The notes under the pieces were generated by a model. That model was not told where the DNA came from and ran no database searches. It saw nothing but the letters and a program-made list of their open reading frames with translations. Of a DNA stretch of 64,000 nucleotides, positions 1-8,513 are shown one piece after another (the stretch's first letter is position 1; every line of letters starts with the position of its first letter). The DNA comes from Algoriella xinjiangensis. GTDB taxonomy: Bacteria; Bacteroidota; Bacteroidia; Flavobacteriales; Weeksellaceae. The stretch covers positions 185,852 to 249,851 of the forward strand of contig NZ_FOUZ01000004.1 in assembly GCF_900115015.1 (NCBI RefSeq), written 5' to 3'. The translations under genes and the position numbers were made by a program.

Positions 1-723
<723 letters not shown>

Positions 724-821
724 AATTTTAATACAATAATATATAATTTTTCAAGCCTAAACAATTTATCAATAATCATATATTATACATGATATATGAT
801 TTTAAGTACAATTGATATCTA

Positions 822-854
822 CACAAAAAATCCCCAAGTAAAACTTGAGGATTT
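822..854 (-). terminator. intrinsic terminator of the aminotransferase gene
   Basis: Inverted repeat 828-839 / 843-854 (12-bp stem with one mismatch, AAA loop). Read leftward it is followed by a run of T (822-827), so it terminates the aminotransferase transcript just after its stop codon. Confidence 0.8.
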
Positions 855-876
855 ATCTATTCTGTATATATTTTAA

Positions 877-2058
877 TTAAGCTAAAGCTTCTCTTATACG
901 TTTCATTGCTTCTCTTAATTCCTCTACAGATGCTGCATACGAAATACGAATACAGTTATCAGAACCAAATGCAGAACCAGAAACAACGGCTACTTGTGCA
1001 TATTCTAATAAATACAAAGCCAAATCGTCTGCATTATGAATTGTTACACCTTTGTATGTTTTTCCGAAAGTAGACGAAACATCTGGAAATAAATAAAATG
1101 CTCCTTTTGGTTCGTTTACAATAAATGCAGAAATTTCTCTTGCCCAACCTAACATCAATTCGCGACGTTCTGCAAATGCGTCAACCATATATTGTACCGA
1201 ACTTGGATCAGCTTCTAAAGCTGTAATCGCAGCGCGTTGTGCAATAGAATTTGCACCAGAAGTAACTTGTCCTTGTAACGTTTCGCAGGCTTTTGCTAAC
1301 CATGCTGGTGCACCAATAAAACCAATTCTCCAACCTGTCATTGCAAATGCTTTTGCTAAACCATTAATAGTTACTGTTTGGTTATAAACTTCTGGAAAAG
1401 ATGCGATCGAAACATTTTTTTCTCCATAAACAATGTGCTCATAAATTTCATCCGAAATAATGATAACATTTGGATATTTTGCTAAAACTTGCGCCAAAGC
1501 TTTTAACTCTTCGCCTGTATAAACAGATCCTGAAGGATTACAAGGAGAAGAATAAATAATAGCTCTTGTTTTATCTGTAATCGCAGCTTCTAATTGAGCT
1601 GGCGAAATTTTAAAATCATTAGCCAAAGTTCCTTCTACAAAAACTGGTGTTCCGCCCGATAATTCTACAATATCAGAATAAGAAACCCAATATGGTGTTG
1701 GAATTATAACTTCTGTACCTTCGTCTACAATTGCTTGTAAAACGTTATAAATAGATTGCTTTGCTCCTGTAGAAACAACAATTTGGTCGGCTGTATACTC
1801 AATATTATTATCGCGTTTAAATTTCTTAATCACCGCTTCTTTTAAATCTGCATAACCAGCAATTGGTGGATATCCAGAATAATTTTCGTCGATTGCTTTT
1901 TTAGCTGCTTCCTTGATAAAATCAGGTGTATTAAAATCAGGTTCTCCGATACTTAAACTGATTACATCAATTCCTTGTACTTTTAATTCTCTTGCTTTTG
2001 CAGACATTGCAATTGTTGCAGATGGTTTCAAATTTTGTAAACGCTTTGAAAGTTGCAT
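877..2058 (-). CDS. aspC: pyridoxal-phosphate class I/II aminotransferase (aspartate aminotransferase type)
   Basis: A 393-residue cytosolic PLP enzyme, full length for the aspartate aminotransferase Ib type, which transfers the amino group between aspartate/glutamate and 2-oxo acids. Visible motifs: SPCNPSG with Asn174, SDEIYEH with Asp203 and Tyr206, and the PLP-lysine segment NGLAKAFAMTGWRIGF with Lys236 and Arg244. A C-terminal NCIRISYA segment holds the carboxylate-binding Arg. The N-terminal LSIGEPDFNTP segment is typical of the subfamily. It is transcribed alone, leftward, and diverges from tpx across a short gap. Family is certain; substrate preference (aspartate versus a broader range) is not visible from sequence. 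Confidence 0.92.
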   Translation of the reverse strand: MQLSKRLQNLKPSATIAMSAKARELKVQGIDVISLSIGEPDFNTPDFIKEAAKKAIDENYSGYPPIAGYADLKEAVIKKFKRDNNIEYTADQIVVSTGAKQSIYNVLQAIVDEGTEVIIPTPYWVSYSDIVELSGGTPVFVEGTLANDFKISPAQLEAAITDKTRAIIYSSPCNPSGSVYTGEELKALAQVLAKYPNVIIISDEIYEHIVYGEKNVSIASFPEVYNQTVTINGLAKAFAMTGWRIGFIGAPAWLAKACETLQGQVTSGANSIAQRAAITALEADPSSVQYMVDAFAERRELMLGWAREISAFIVNEPKGAFYLFPDVSSTFGKTYKGVTIHNADDLALYLLEYAQVAVVSGSAFGSDNCIRISYAASVEELREAMKRIREALA

Positions 2059-2169
2059 AATATTTGTGAGTTATTTGTGTGTAATAAATTATTAGTGCGA
2101 AGATACTTTTTTCTACGTATTATTTTGTTACTTTTAATCATTAAAAATCTAAAAATAAATAAGAATATT

Positions 2170-2670
2170 ATGGCTGAAATTACATTTAAAGGAAATCCAA
2201 TTCACACCGGTGGAAATTTACCAACAGTAGGAGAAAAAGCGCCAAGTTTTGCATTAACAGCTGGCGATTTAAGCGAAAAAACTTTAGCTGATTTTGCAGG
2301 TAAAAATGTTGTTTTAAATATTTTTCCTAGTGTAGATACAGGAGTTTGTGCGCAATCTGTACGTACATTTAACAAAGAAGTTTCTGCAGCAGACAACACA
2401 GTTGTTTTATGTATTTCGAAAGATTTACCATTTGCATTATCTCGTTTTTGTGCAGCAGAAGGTTTAGAAAATGTGGTGACTTTATCTGATTTTAAAACAG
2501 ATGAATTTGCAAATGCATATGGTGTAAAAATGGTTGATGGTCCGTTAAACGGATTATTATCTCGCGCGGTTGTAGTTATTAATGCAAACGGAGAAGTTGC
2601 TTATACAGAACAAGTTCCAGAGATTGGACAAGAACCAGATTATAAAGATGCTTTAGCAGCGATTAAATAA
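2170..2670 (+). CDS. tpx: thiol peroxidase (Tpx)
   Basis: A 166-residue atypical 2-Cys peroxiredoxin reducing hydroperoxides with thioredoxin as donor. The frame is open upstream to 2053, but the conserved start MAEITFKGNPIHTGG lies at 2170 and the upstream residues are a non-conserved hydrophobic stretch, so 2170 is the start. The peroxidatic cysteine is Cys60 in FPSVDTGVCAQSVRTFN and the resolving cysteine is Cys94 in DLPFALSRFCAAEGL; both match the E. coli Tpx pattern. The gene stands alone between divergent aspC and convergent hbd and ends at a strong shared terminator. Confidence 0.96.
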   Translation: MAEITFKGNPIHTGGNLPTVGEKAPSFALTAGDLSEKTLADFAGKNVVLNIFPSVDTGVCAQSVRTFNKEVSAADNTVVLCISKDLPFALSRFCAAEGLENVVTLSDFKTDEFANAYGVKMVDGPLNGLLSRAVVVINANGEVAYTEQVPEIGQEPDYKDALAAIK

Positions 2671-2680
2671 TTTGTTTGAT

Positions 2681-2726
2681 TACATAAAAAAAAGAGAACC
2701 AAAATTGGTTCTCTTTTTTTTATGTA
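2681..2726. terminator. bidirectional terminator between tpx and hbd
   Basis: A perfect 20-bp inverted repeat (2681-2700 / 2707-2726) with a 6-nt loop. The GC-rich core GAGAACC is flanked by A and T runs on both sides, so it can end tpx (+) and hbd (-) transcripts. Confidence 0.9.
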
Positions 2727-2760
2727 ATTATATTTCTTGAAAAAGAATTTCTAAAATATT

Positions 2761-3651
2761 TTACTTCGCAAACTGCGCAGCTAATTTTTCTGCTTTTTTT
2801 GATTCAGAATAATCATAGAAACCTTCTCCAGATTTAATTCCTTTTTTACCTGCTGTTACCATATTTACCAACAATGGACATGGCGCATATTTAGGATTTT
2901 TGAATCCATCATAAAGAACTTCTAAAATTGATAAACAAACATCTAAACCAATAAAATCCGCTAATTGTAATGGTCCCATTGGATGAGCCATTCCTAATTT
3001 CATTACTTCATCTATTTCTTTAACACCTGCAACACCTTCGTATAACGAATAAATTGCTTCGTTAATCATTGGCATTAAAATACGATTGGCGATAAAACCA
3101 GGATAATCATTTACTTCAACAGGAGTTTTACCTAATTTCTTCGACATTTCCATAATTGCATTTGTCACTTCATCCGTCGTGTCGTAACCTCTAATAATTT
3201 CTACTAAAGTCATCACAGGAACTGGATTCATAAAATGCATTCCGATTACTTGTTTTGGACGACTTGTTACCGACGCAATTTTAGTAATTGAAATAGAAGA
3301 TGTGTTAGACGCTAAAATTGCATTTGCAGGCGCAGCTTCATCAATTTGTTTGAAAATTTTTAACTTCAAATCCAAATTTTCTGTTGCAGCTTCTACAACT
3401 AAATCCGCATTTTTAACCGCTTCTGCAGTATCTGTAAAAGTTGTGATATTGTTTAAAGTTGCTGTTTTATCTTCTTCCGTAATTTTTGCTTTTGCAATCA
3501 TACGCTCCAAATTACCAGCAATAGTTTTCAATCCACGCTCTAAACTATCTTGAGAAACGTCTACTAAATTAACATTAAATCCTGATTGAGCGAAAACATG
3601 AGCAATTCCATTTCCCATTGTTCCTGCTCCAATAACTGTAATATTTTTCAT
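2761..3651 (-). CDS. hbd: 3-hydroxybutyryl-CoA dehydrogenase
   Basis: A 296-residue NAD(P)-dependent 3-hydroxyacyl-CoA dehydrogenase, normal length for the single-function enzyme. An N-terminal Rossmann motif, VIGAGTMGNGIAHVFA, binds the nucleotide. The family signature IGMHFMNPVPVMTLVEIIRG contains the catalytic His, and the Asn of NTSSISIT and the Glu of VEIIRG complete the usual catalytic set. The C-terminal 3HCDH domain includes DYPGFIANRILMPMINEA. It interconverts 3-hydroxybutyryl-CoA and acetoacetyl-CoA in fatty-acid or butanoate metabolism. It lies 30 nt downstream of a co-directional oxidoreductase gene and may be co-transcribed with it. Confidence 0.95.
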   Translation of the reverse strand: MKNITVIGAGTMGNGIAHVFAQSGFNVNLVDVSQDSLERGLKTIAGNLERMIAKAKITEEDKTATLNNITTFTDTAEAVKNADLVVEAATENLDLKLKIFKQIDEAAPANAILASNTSSISITKIASVTSRPKQVIGMHFMNPVPVMTLVEIIRGYDTTDEVTNAIMEMSKKLGKTPVEVNDYPGFIANRILMPMINEAIYSLYEGVAGVKEIDEVMKLGMAHPMGPLQLADFIGLDVCLSILEVLYDGFKNPKYAPCPLLVNMVTAGKKGIKSGEGFYDYSESKKAEKLAAQFAK

Positions 3652-3681
3652 TTTTGTTTGTTTGGTTTTATGTTTTTTATT

Positions 3682-4686
3682 TTATTCTTTTTCTATGGTT
3701 TGATTTTCTATCACACCTTGTGCTTTTTCAAAATAAGCAATAATTTCTAAAGCAACTTTCAGGGCATTTCGTCCATCTTGCAATGAAACTCTAATTGGCG
3801 AATCATTTTCTATAGAATCTGCAAAGCTTTCTAACTCATCTAAAATTGCATTATTTGGTAAAACTTCTGGATGCTCAAAACAAATTTCTCTGCGATCTCC
3901 TTTATCATTTTCCAAAATCATTGCAAATTCATTTGGTTCTTCTGGCGCTTTGTGCATTTTTATAATTTCTGTTTTCTTTGTTAAAAAATCAATAGAAATA
4001 TACGCATTTCGCTGAAAAACACGCATTTTACGCATATTTTTCATCGACATTCTACTTGTAGATACATTTACAACACATCCATTTTCGAACTCAATTCGTG
4101 CATTTGCAATATCTGGTGTATCGCTAATTACCGAAACTCCACTTGAATGAATTGATTTTATTTCTGATTTTACAATTGATAAAATAATATCTAAATCATG
4201 AATCATTAAATCTAAAACCACAGGTACATCTGTTCCGCGCGGATTAAATTCTGCCAAACGATGCGTTTCGATAAACAAAGGTTCATCAATAAACGGAGAA
4301 GCCGTTATAAAAGCAGGGTTAAAACGCTCTACGTGTCCAACTTGCGCCTTCAAACCTTTTGCATTTATCAATTCTAACAAATGATCTGCTTCCTCTAAAG
4401 TATGTGTAACAGGTTTTTCTATAAAAAAATGTTTATTCTTTTCGATTACTTTTAATGCAACTTCATAATGCGACAATGTTGGCGTTACGATATCTACAAC
4501 ATCAACAGCCTCAATCAATTCTTCAATCGAATTAAAAAATTTGTAGCCAAATTCGGCTTCTACTTTTTTACCATTTTCTTCAAATGCATCAAAAAAGCCA
4601 ATTAATTCGTATTTATCCGATTGTTTTAATAACTTTAAATGGATTTTACCAAGGTGCCCAGCACCGATCACTCCTACTTTTAACAT
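3682..4686 (-). CDS. Gfo/Idh/MocA family NAD(P)-dependent oxidoreductase
   Basis: A 334-residue cytosolic oxidoreductase. The N-terminal Rossmann fold has GVIGAGHLGKIHLK; around residues 90-100 is the family's EKP motif (FFIEKPVTHTLEEADHL), whose Lys is usually catalytic. The rest is the alpha/beta C-terminal domain (GHVERFNPAF, VLDLMIHDLDIIL). Relatives act on sugars, inositols or bilins; nothing here identifies the substrate. It is divergent from pcm and 30 nt upstream of hbd, so the two leftward genes may share a transcript, though hbd is not an obvious pathway partner. Confidence 0.88.
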   Translation of the reverse strand: MLKVGVIGAGHLGKIHLKLLKQSDKYELIGFFDAFEENGKKVEAEFGYKFFNSIEELIEAVDVVDIVTPTLSHYEVALKVIEKNKHFFIEKPVTHTLEEADHLLELINAKGLKAQVGHVERFNPAFITASPFIDEPLFIETHRLAEFNPRGTDVPVVLDLMIHDLDIILSIVKSEIKSIHSSGVSVISDTPDIANARIEFENGCVVNVSTSRMSMKNMRKMRVFQRNAYISIDFLTKKTEIIKMHKAPEEPNEFAMILENDKGDRREICFEHPEVLPNNAILDELESFADSIENDSPIRVSLQDGRNALKVALEIIAYFEKAQGVIENQTIEKE

Positions 4687-4757
4687 TTGGTAGATTTTGC
4701 CGTTAAAATTAATGAGAATATGTTGTATTTAATGCATTTTTGTAAAAATTTTGGAAC

Positions 4758-5405
4758 ATGCCAGTAGACGATTTTAAACACCAAGGTCGACGTAAGATGT
4801 TGGTTGACTTATTAATGACCAAAGGAATTGAAGATAAAAAAGTTCTTGAAGCCATTAATATTGTACCGCGACATCTGTTTTTGGATAGCGCTTTTGCCGA
4901 ATTCGCTTATCGTGATGAGGCTTTTCCTATTGCGGCAGGTCAAACTATTTCGCATCCGTATACCGTAGCTTTTCAGACGCAATTATTGGATATTCATCCA
5001 AACGAAAAAGTACTTGAAATTGGAACCGGTTCTGGTTATCAAACTGCAGTTTTGGTTGCTATTGGTGCCGAAGTATTTTCGATAGAACGTCAAAAAGAAT
5101 TGTTTGATTTTTCTAAAATAATTCTAAAAAAAATCAATTTAGAACCGCGTTATCAAACTTATGGCGATGGTTACAAAGGTTTACCATCTTTTGCGCCTTT
5201 CGATAAAATAATTGTAACGGCTGGTGCACCAGAAATTCCGAAAGATTTATTGCAACAATTAAAAATTGGTGGAATTATGGTGATTCCGGTTGGCGAACAA
5301 TCGCAGCAAATGATTGTGATTATTCGATTAGATGAAGATCAATTTGAGAAATATATTTTTGGAGATTTTAAATTTGTTCCGATGTTAGAAAGTAGAAGCA
5401 AATAA
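4758..5405 (+). CDS. pcm: protein-L-isoaspartate O-methyltransferase
   Basis: A 215-residue SAM-dependent methyltransferase that repairs isoaspartyl residues in ageing proteins. It has the PCMT N-terminal segment (VPRHLFLDSAFAEFAYRDEAFPI), the GQTISHPYTVAFQ segment that contributes the conserved Ser, and SAM-binding motif I, VLEIGTGSGYQTAVL. Length is normal. The start ATG at 4758 is preceded by an imperfect -7 box. It is a single gene, divergent from the Gfo/Idh oxidoreductase and convergent with a PepSY-like lipoprotein gene only 8 nt away. Confidence 0.95.
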   Translation: MPVDDFKHQGRRKMLVDLLMTKGIEDKKVLEAINIVPRHLFLDSAFAEFAYRDEAFPIAAGQTISHPYTVAFQTQLLDIHPNEKVLEIGTGSGYQTAVLVAIGAEVFSIERQKELFDFSKIILKKINLEPRYQTYGDGYKGLPSFAPFDKIIVTAGAPEIPKDLLQQLKIGGIMVIPVGEQSQQMIVIIRLDEDQFEKYIFGDFKFVPMLESRSK

Positions 5406-5413
5406 ATTATTAA

Positions 5414-5878
5414 TTAAGGTAAACGTTCTAAAAACTCACCGTTTTTATCAAAATTTAAATCGATATCGCCCATTAATTCGACAAAATAACCCGTAGAATT
5501 TCGTTCGATTTTATTGAATCCGATTGTTGGGTATTTTTTTGATGTATACGAAATTATTGAAGCATGAATAATACTTTTAGGAATTTCGCCTTTTCCTTGA
5601 CTTTCTACCGAAACCCAATTTCCGACTTCATCAAAATCTACTAAAACATCATTATTTAAAGCCACTTCGTACGTTACACCGTTTGGTTTTTTCGGTTCAA
5701 ATTGGTTTACTTCTTTTATTTTTATCTGTTGAAAATGAGTTTTCAAAAAAGTGGTAGCGTTTGTAGAAAGTACATTTTCGCTAACTTTTTTTACTTCGCT
5801 ATCTATTCCATCATCGCTTTTACAAGCAGATAATGTAAAAATAAATACACATAAAAAACTGATTATAACTTGTTTCAT
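5414..5878 (-). CDS. PepSY-like lipoprotein
   Basis: A 154-residue exported protein. Residues 1-19 are a lipoprotein signal peptide ending in the lipobox LSAC, so Cys19 would be lipidated. The mature part holds two short repeats of the PepSY-like (DUF2874 type) pattern: a segment ending VDFDEVGNWVSVE and one ending LNFDKNGEFLERL, each with an I-x-K-I-E-like strand before it. The same layout occurs in the next gene upstream (5968-6396). The molecular role of this domain is not known; it is common near sensor kinases in Bacteroidota. It lies beyond the terminator of the upstream PepSY gene, so it may rely on read-through or its own promoter. Confidence 0.8.
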   Translation of the reverse strand: MKQVIISFLCVFIFTLSACKSDDGIDSEVKKVSENVLSTNATTFLKTHFQQIKIKEVNQFEPKKPNGVTYEVALNNDVLVDFDEVGNWVSVESQGKGEIPKSIIHASIISYTSKKYPTIGFNKIERNSTGYFVELMGDIDLNFDKNGEFLERLP

Positions 5879-5920
5879 TTCGGTTTTATCTAAATCTTAG
5901 TCTAACTCTAATGTATATAA

Positions 5921-5949
5921 AAAAATCCAATCGTATTGATTGGATTTTT
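5921..5949 (-). terminator. hairpin terminator between two PepSY-like genes
   Basis: A 12-bp perfect stem (5921-5932 / 5938-5949) with a 5-nt loop and A/T-rich flanks, placed right after the stop of the upstream PepSY gene (5968-6396, minus strand). Confidence 0.75.
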
Positions 5950-5967
5950 ATAAAATTCTATTTTCTG

Positions 5968-6396
5968 TTAGTCATCTATTTTTACGAAATTTCCATTTCT
6001 ATCAAATTTAACTTCTAAACCATTGTTCAATTTAGCTTCTATCGAATTATTATCTTTTTCAACCTTAATAATCTTAGTATTTGGAAAACTTCTTTTTACA
6101 TAATTCGTAATTTTTGCAGGGACAAAACCAGTTGGTATTGTATTTCTATTTCCGTCAACCTCTTTCCAACTTCCATCTCCATCAAATTCTACTTTTGTTC
6201 CGTTTGCCAAATAAACTTTATATTCTTTCGAAAAAAAATCATCATCTAACAAAACGCTTCCCACTTGTTTTGCACCAAAATATTTATTTACAAATTGTTG
6301 ACTATTTTGTGGTAGTTGATTATAATTAATCACTTTATCTTGTGCAAAAGTAAACATTGCAACTCCCAACATAATTACACTTAAAATCTTTTTCAT
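5968..6396 (-). CDS. PepSY-like periplasmic protein
   Basis: A 142-residue protein with a signal peptide (residues 1-19, cleavage after FAQ) and two PepSY-like repeats: VEFDGDGSWKEVDGN in the middle and VKFDRNGNFVKIDD at the end. Each follows a conserved FPNTKIIKVE-type strand. It is paralogous to the neighbouring lipoprotein at 5414-5878. It lies downstream of the kinase gene on the same strand. A 17-bp element identical to one in front of the response regulator gene precedes it by 44 nt, so it is probably a regulon member of that two-component system. The ligand is unknown. Confidence 0.82.
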   Translation of the reverse strand: MKKILSVIMLGVAMFTFAQDKVINYNQLPQNSQQFVNKYFGAKQVGSVLLDDDFFSKEYKVYLANGTKVEFDGDGSWKEVDGNRNTIPTGFVPAKITNYVKRSFPNTKIIKVEKDNNSIEAKLNNGLEVKFDRNGNFVKIDD

Positions 6397-6422
6397 TTTG
6401 TTTATTTTTTAATTTTATAAGA

Positions 6423-6457
6423 CAAAATTGCGAGATGAATTAGGAAAAATTTAGGAA
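6423..6457 (-). promoter_or_regulatory. predicted response-regulator operator and -7 box, PepSY gene
   Basis: Positions 6441-6457 hold taggaaaaatttaggaa, two direct TAGGAA half-sites 11 bp apart (one helical turn), typical of sites bound by OmpR-type regulators as tandem dimers. Read leftward, after exactly 10 nt comes a -7-like box CAATTTTG (6423-6430). No TTG -33 element is evident; the operator occupies that place. The same 17 bp with the same 10-nt spacing occur at 8441-8475. Confidence 0.7.
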
Positions 6458-6472
6458 TAAAATTGAGTTCAA

Positions 6473-7747
6473 TTATTTTTTTAAAATAAATTGATGAAGC
6501 GAATTTTTGTACTGATAATCTATCGTAATTGATTGTTGATTCTTAAGAATTGTTTTAATTATAGAAAGCCCCAAACCGTTGCTGCCTTCACTTTGTCCTT
6601 GTTTATAAAAGCGATCGAAAATAACTTTCGAATTAAGCGCAGAAAAATCACTTGTGTTAGAAAAAGTAAGTTGATTTTTCTCGCTCAAAATTTTAATTAC
6701 CTTTTGATCATTATTGTGCTTTATTGCATTTCGAATTAAATTAGAAATTAAAATATGAGCTAAATTTTTATTGAAATTTATTATAAAATCAGCTGTAATA
6801 GTTAATTCAACTTTAATTTCTTCTGCCTCAAAAAAAGGTTCAAAATCTGCTAATATTTCCTGAATTAGTTGCGTGAAATTTATTTCTACTTTATCCGAAT
6901 ATTGTTCATTTTCGATACGGGTTAACATCAACAATGATTTATTTAAATTAACCATTCGCCAAAGCGAATTTTTAGTTTCGGATAAATTAACCAATTGTTT
7001 TTCGGATAAATTTGTGTCATCTAACAACAAATCTAATTTATTAATTGCAATTGCTAAAGGCGTTTGTAACTCGTGCGAAGCATTTTCTATAAACAGTTTT
7101 TGATCGCTAAAAACTTGTTCATTTCTACGAATCATTTCGTTTAAATTATCTTGTAAAATGGCAAATTCTTTTACATTAGTATCTATATTATTGATCTTTT
7201 TAACTTCGCCAATTCTATAATTTTGTAATTGTTGTAAAATCAATTTGAATGGATTAAATGCTTTTTTTAGCCCGAAATGATTAATCATCAAAATACTAAT
7301 CAAAATAAAAATGTACAGAAAAATTAAGGAAATTGACAAATCATAAATCAAATCATCTTCTTCTACAGTTGACGTTCTAATTTCTAACAAATAAGGAAGA
7401 TTGTCTGCGCCATAAAATGCTGTTTTTAAAACGCGATAAGGTTCATCATCATTATCATAAGGCATATAAATAAACTCGTTAGAAAAACGATTTATTTCGT
7501 TGTAATTCTGTTTTTTAACGGGCAAAATTCTGAATTGAGCAATACCAAATTCATTTGTTTTCAGAATTGATGAATCGATGTAACTATGTCTTATAATCTC
7601 TATTTTCTGATTTTTTAAACCATCGTCAACATTATCATAAACCTCATCTAAAATCAATCCTCTAAACAACAAAGCCCAAATTGCAATAACAATAAGTAGC
7701 CAAAAAGTAAGGTATCGAAATGTATAATTTTTTATGGAAATTTTCAT
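6473..7747 (-). CDS. sensor histidine kinase
   Basis: A 424-residue inner-membrane sensor kinase. TM1 spans about residues 13-30 and TM2 about 138-156, leaving a roughly 107-residue periplasmic sensor with no recognised domain. A HAMP-like linker follows, then the dimerisation/phosphoacceptor domain with His225 in FIENASHELQTPLA, the N-box around Asn340 (NLIRNAIKHN), and the G2-type motif SNGLGLSIIK (388-397). The usual G1 Asp motif appears as TFSNTSD, as in many Bacteroidota kinases. Its ATG abuts the TAG stop of the response regulator, so the pair is translationally coupled. The inducing signal is not visible. Confidence 0.93.
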   Translation of the reverse strand: MKISIKNYTFRYLTFWLLIVIAIWALLFRGLILDEVYDNVDDGLKNQKIEIIRHSYIDSSILKTNEFGIAQFRILPVKKQNYNEINRFSNEFIYMPYDNDDEPYRVLKTAFYGADNLPYLLEIRTSTVEEDDLIYDLSISLIFLYIFILISILMINHFGLKKAFNPFKLILQQLQNYRIGEVKKINNIDTNVKEFAILQDNLNEMIRRNEQVFSDQKLFIENASHELQTPLAIAINKLDLLLDDTNLSEKQLVNLSETKNSLWRMVNLNKSLLMLTRIENEQYSDKVEINFTQLIQEILADFEPFFEAEEIKVELTITADFIINFNKNLAHILISNLIRNAIKHNNDQKVIKILSEKNQLTFSNTSDFSALNSKVIFDRFYKQGQSEGSNGLGLSIIKTILKNQQSITIDYQYKNSLHQFILKK

Positions 7748-8419
7748 CTAAACTAATTTATAACCAACTCCGTAAACAGCCTGAAAATCTGCTTCGGAAC
7801 CAGCTTCTTTTAACTTTTTGCGAATATTTTTTATTTGCGAATAAATAAAATCTAAATTATCTGCCATTTCGATATGATCGCCCCAAACACTTTCGGCAAG
7901 CATTGTTTTCTGAAAAACACGTTCTGGTCTTAACATAAAATAGAACAACAAATCATACTCTTTTCTATTTAATTTTATTTCATTTTGATTAACCAAAACG
8001 CGGCGATCATCTGGATAAATTGAAATATTTTTATACGAAATTATATCTTCGCCATGTTGTTGATTTTTTCGAAAAGCAACTTTTATACGTGCTAATAATT
8101 CTGCAAAATGAAAAGGTTTTGCTAAATAATCATCGGCACCAACCAACAAACCTTCTACTTTATCGTCTACAGAATCTTTTGCAGAAAGTATAATGACCGA
8201 AGTTTTTTTCTGAAGTTTTTTTAATTCTTTCAGAATTGTCATTCCATCGCCGTCGGGCAACATCATATCGAGTAAAATACAATCATAATCAAAAGAAATA
8301 ATTTTATCTAAAGCTTGCTGAAAATTATCCGCTGATTCTACAATCATTTTTTCGTTTTCTAAAAACTCTACAATTGTTTCTTGTAATTTTATTTCGTCTT
8401 CAACAACCAAAATCTTCAT
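7748..8419 (-). CDS. OmpR-family response regulator
   Basis: A 223-residue regulator. The receiver domain has acidic residues EDE (7-9), phosphoacceptor Asp51 in CILLDMMLPDGDG, Ser79 and Lys101 (DDYLAKPF). The winged-helix DNA-binding domain runs from about residue 125 to the end (RRVLVNQNEIKLNRKEYDLLFYF, then SQIKNIRKKL). An in-frame ATG exists at 8443, but that codon lies within the predicted -7 box; the ATG at 8419 gives the normal MKILVVEDE start and a sensible leader, so I place the start there. It is the first gene of the RR-kinase operon and has its own predicted operator, suggesting autoregulation. Confidence 0.93.
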   Translation of the reverse strand: MKILVVEDEIKLQETIVEFLENEKMIVESADNFQQALDKIISFDYDCILLDMMLPDGDGMTILKELKKLQKKTSVIILSAKDSVDDKVEGLLVGADDYLAKPFHFAELLARIKVAFRKNQQHGEDIISYKNISIYPDDRRVLVNQNEIKLNRKEYDLLFYFMLRPERVFQKTMLAESVWGDHIEMADNLDFIYSQIKNIRKKLKEAGSEADFQAVYGVGYKLV

Positions 8420-8440
8420 AAATTGATTTTTATTAATTCG

Positions 8441-8475
8441 CAATGATACTTCTTAATGTAGGAAAAATTTAGGAA
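8441..8475 (-). promoter_or_regulatory. predicted autoregulatory operator and -7 box, response regulator
   Basis: Positions 8459-8475 repeat exactly the 17-bp taggaaaaatttaggaa seen at 6441-6457, again 10 nt from a -7-like box (TATCATTG read leftward, 8441-8448). The ATG at 8419 follows about 22 nt beyond the box. The divergent threonine aldolase gene begins at 8514, so the site could also influence it. Confidence 0.7.
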
Positions 8476-8513
8476 AAACATTAATTTTATCATCTAAATT
8501 TAAATAGTTCATT

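Noticed and set aside
2053..2169. N-terminal extension of Tpx
   Set aside because: The extension is not family-like and overlaps the start region of the divergent aspC gene; the conserved start is at 2170.
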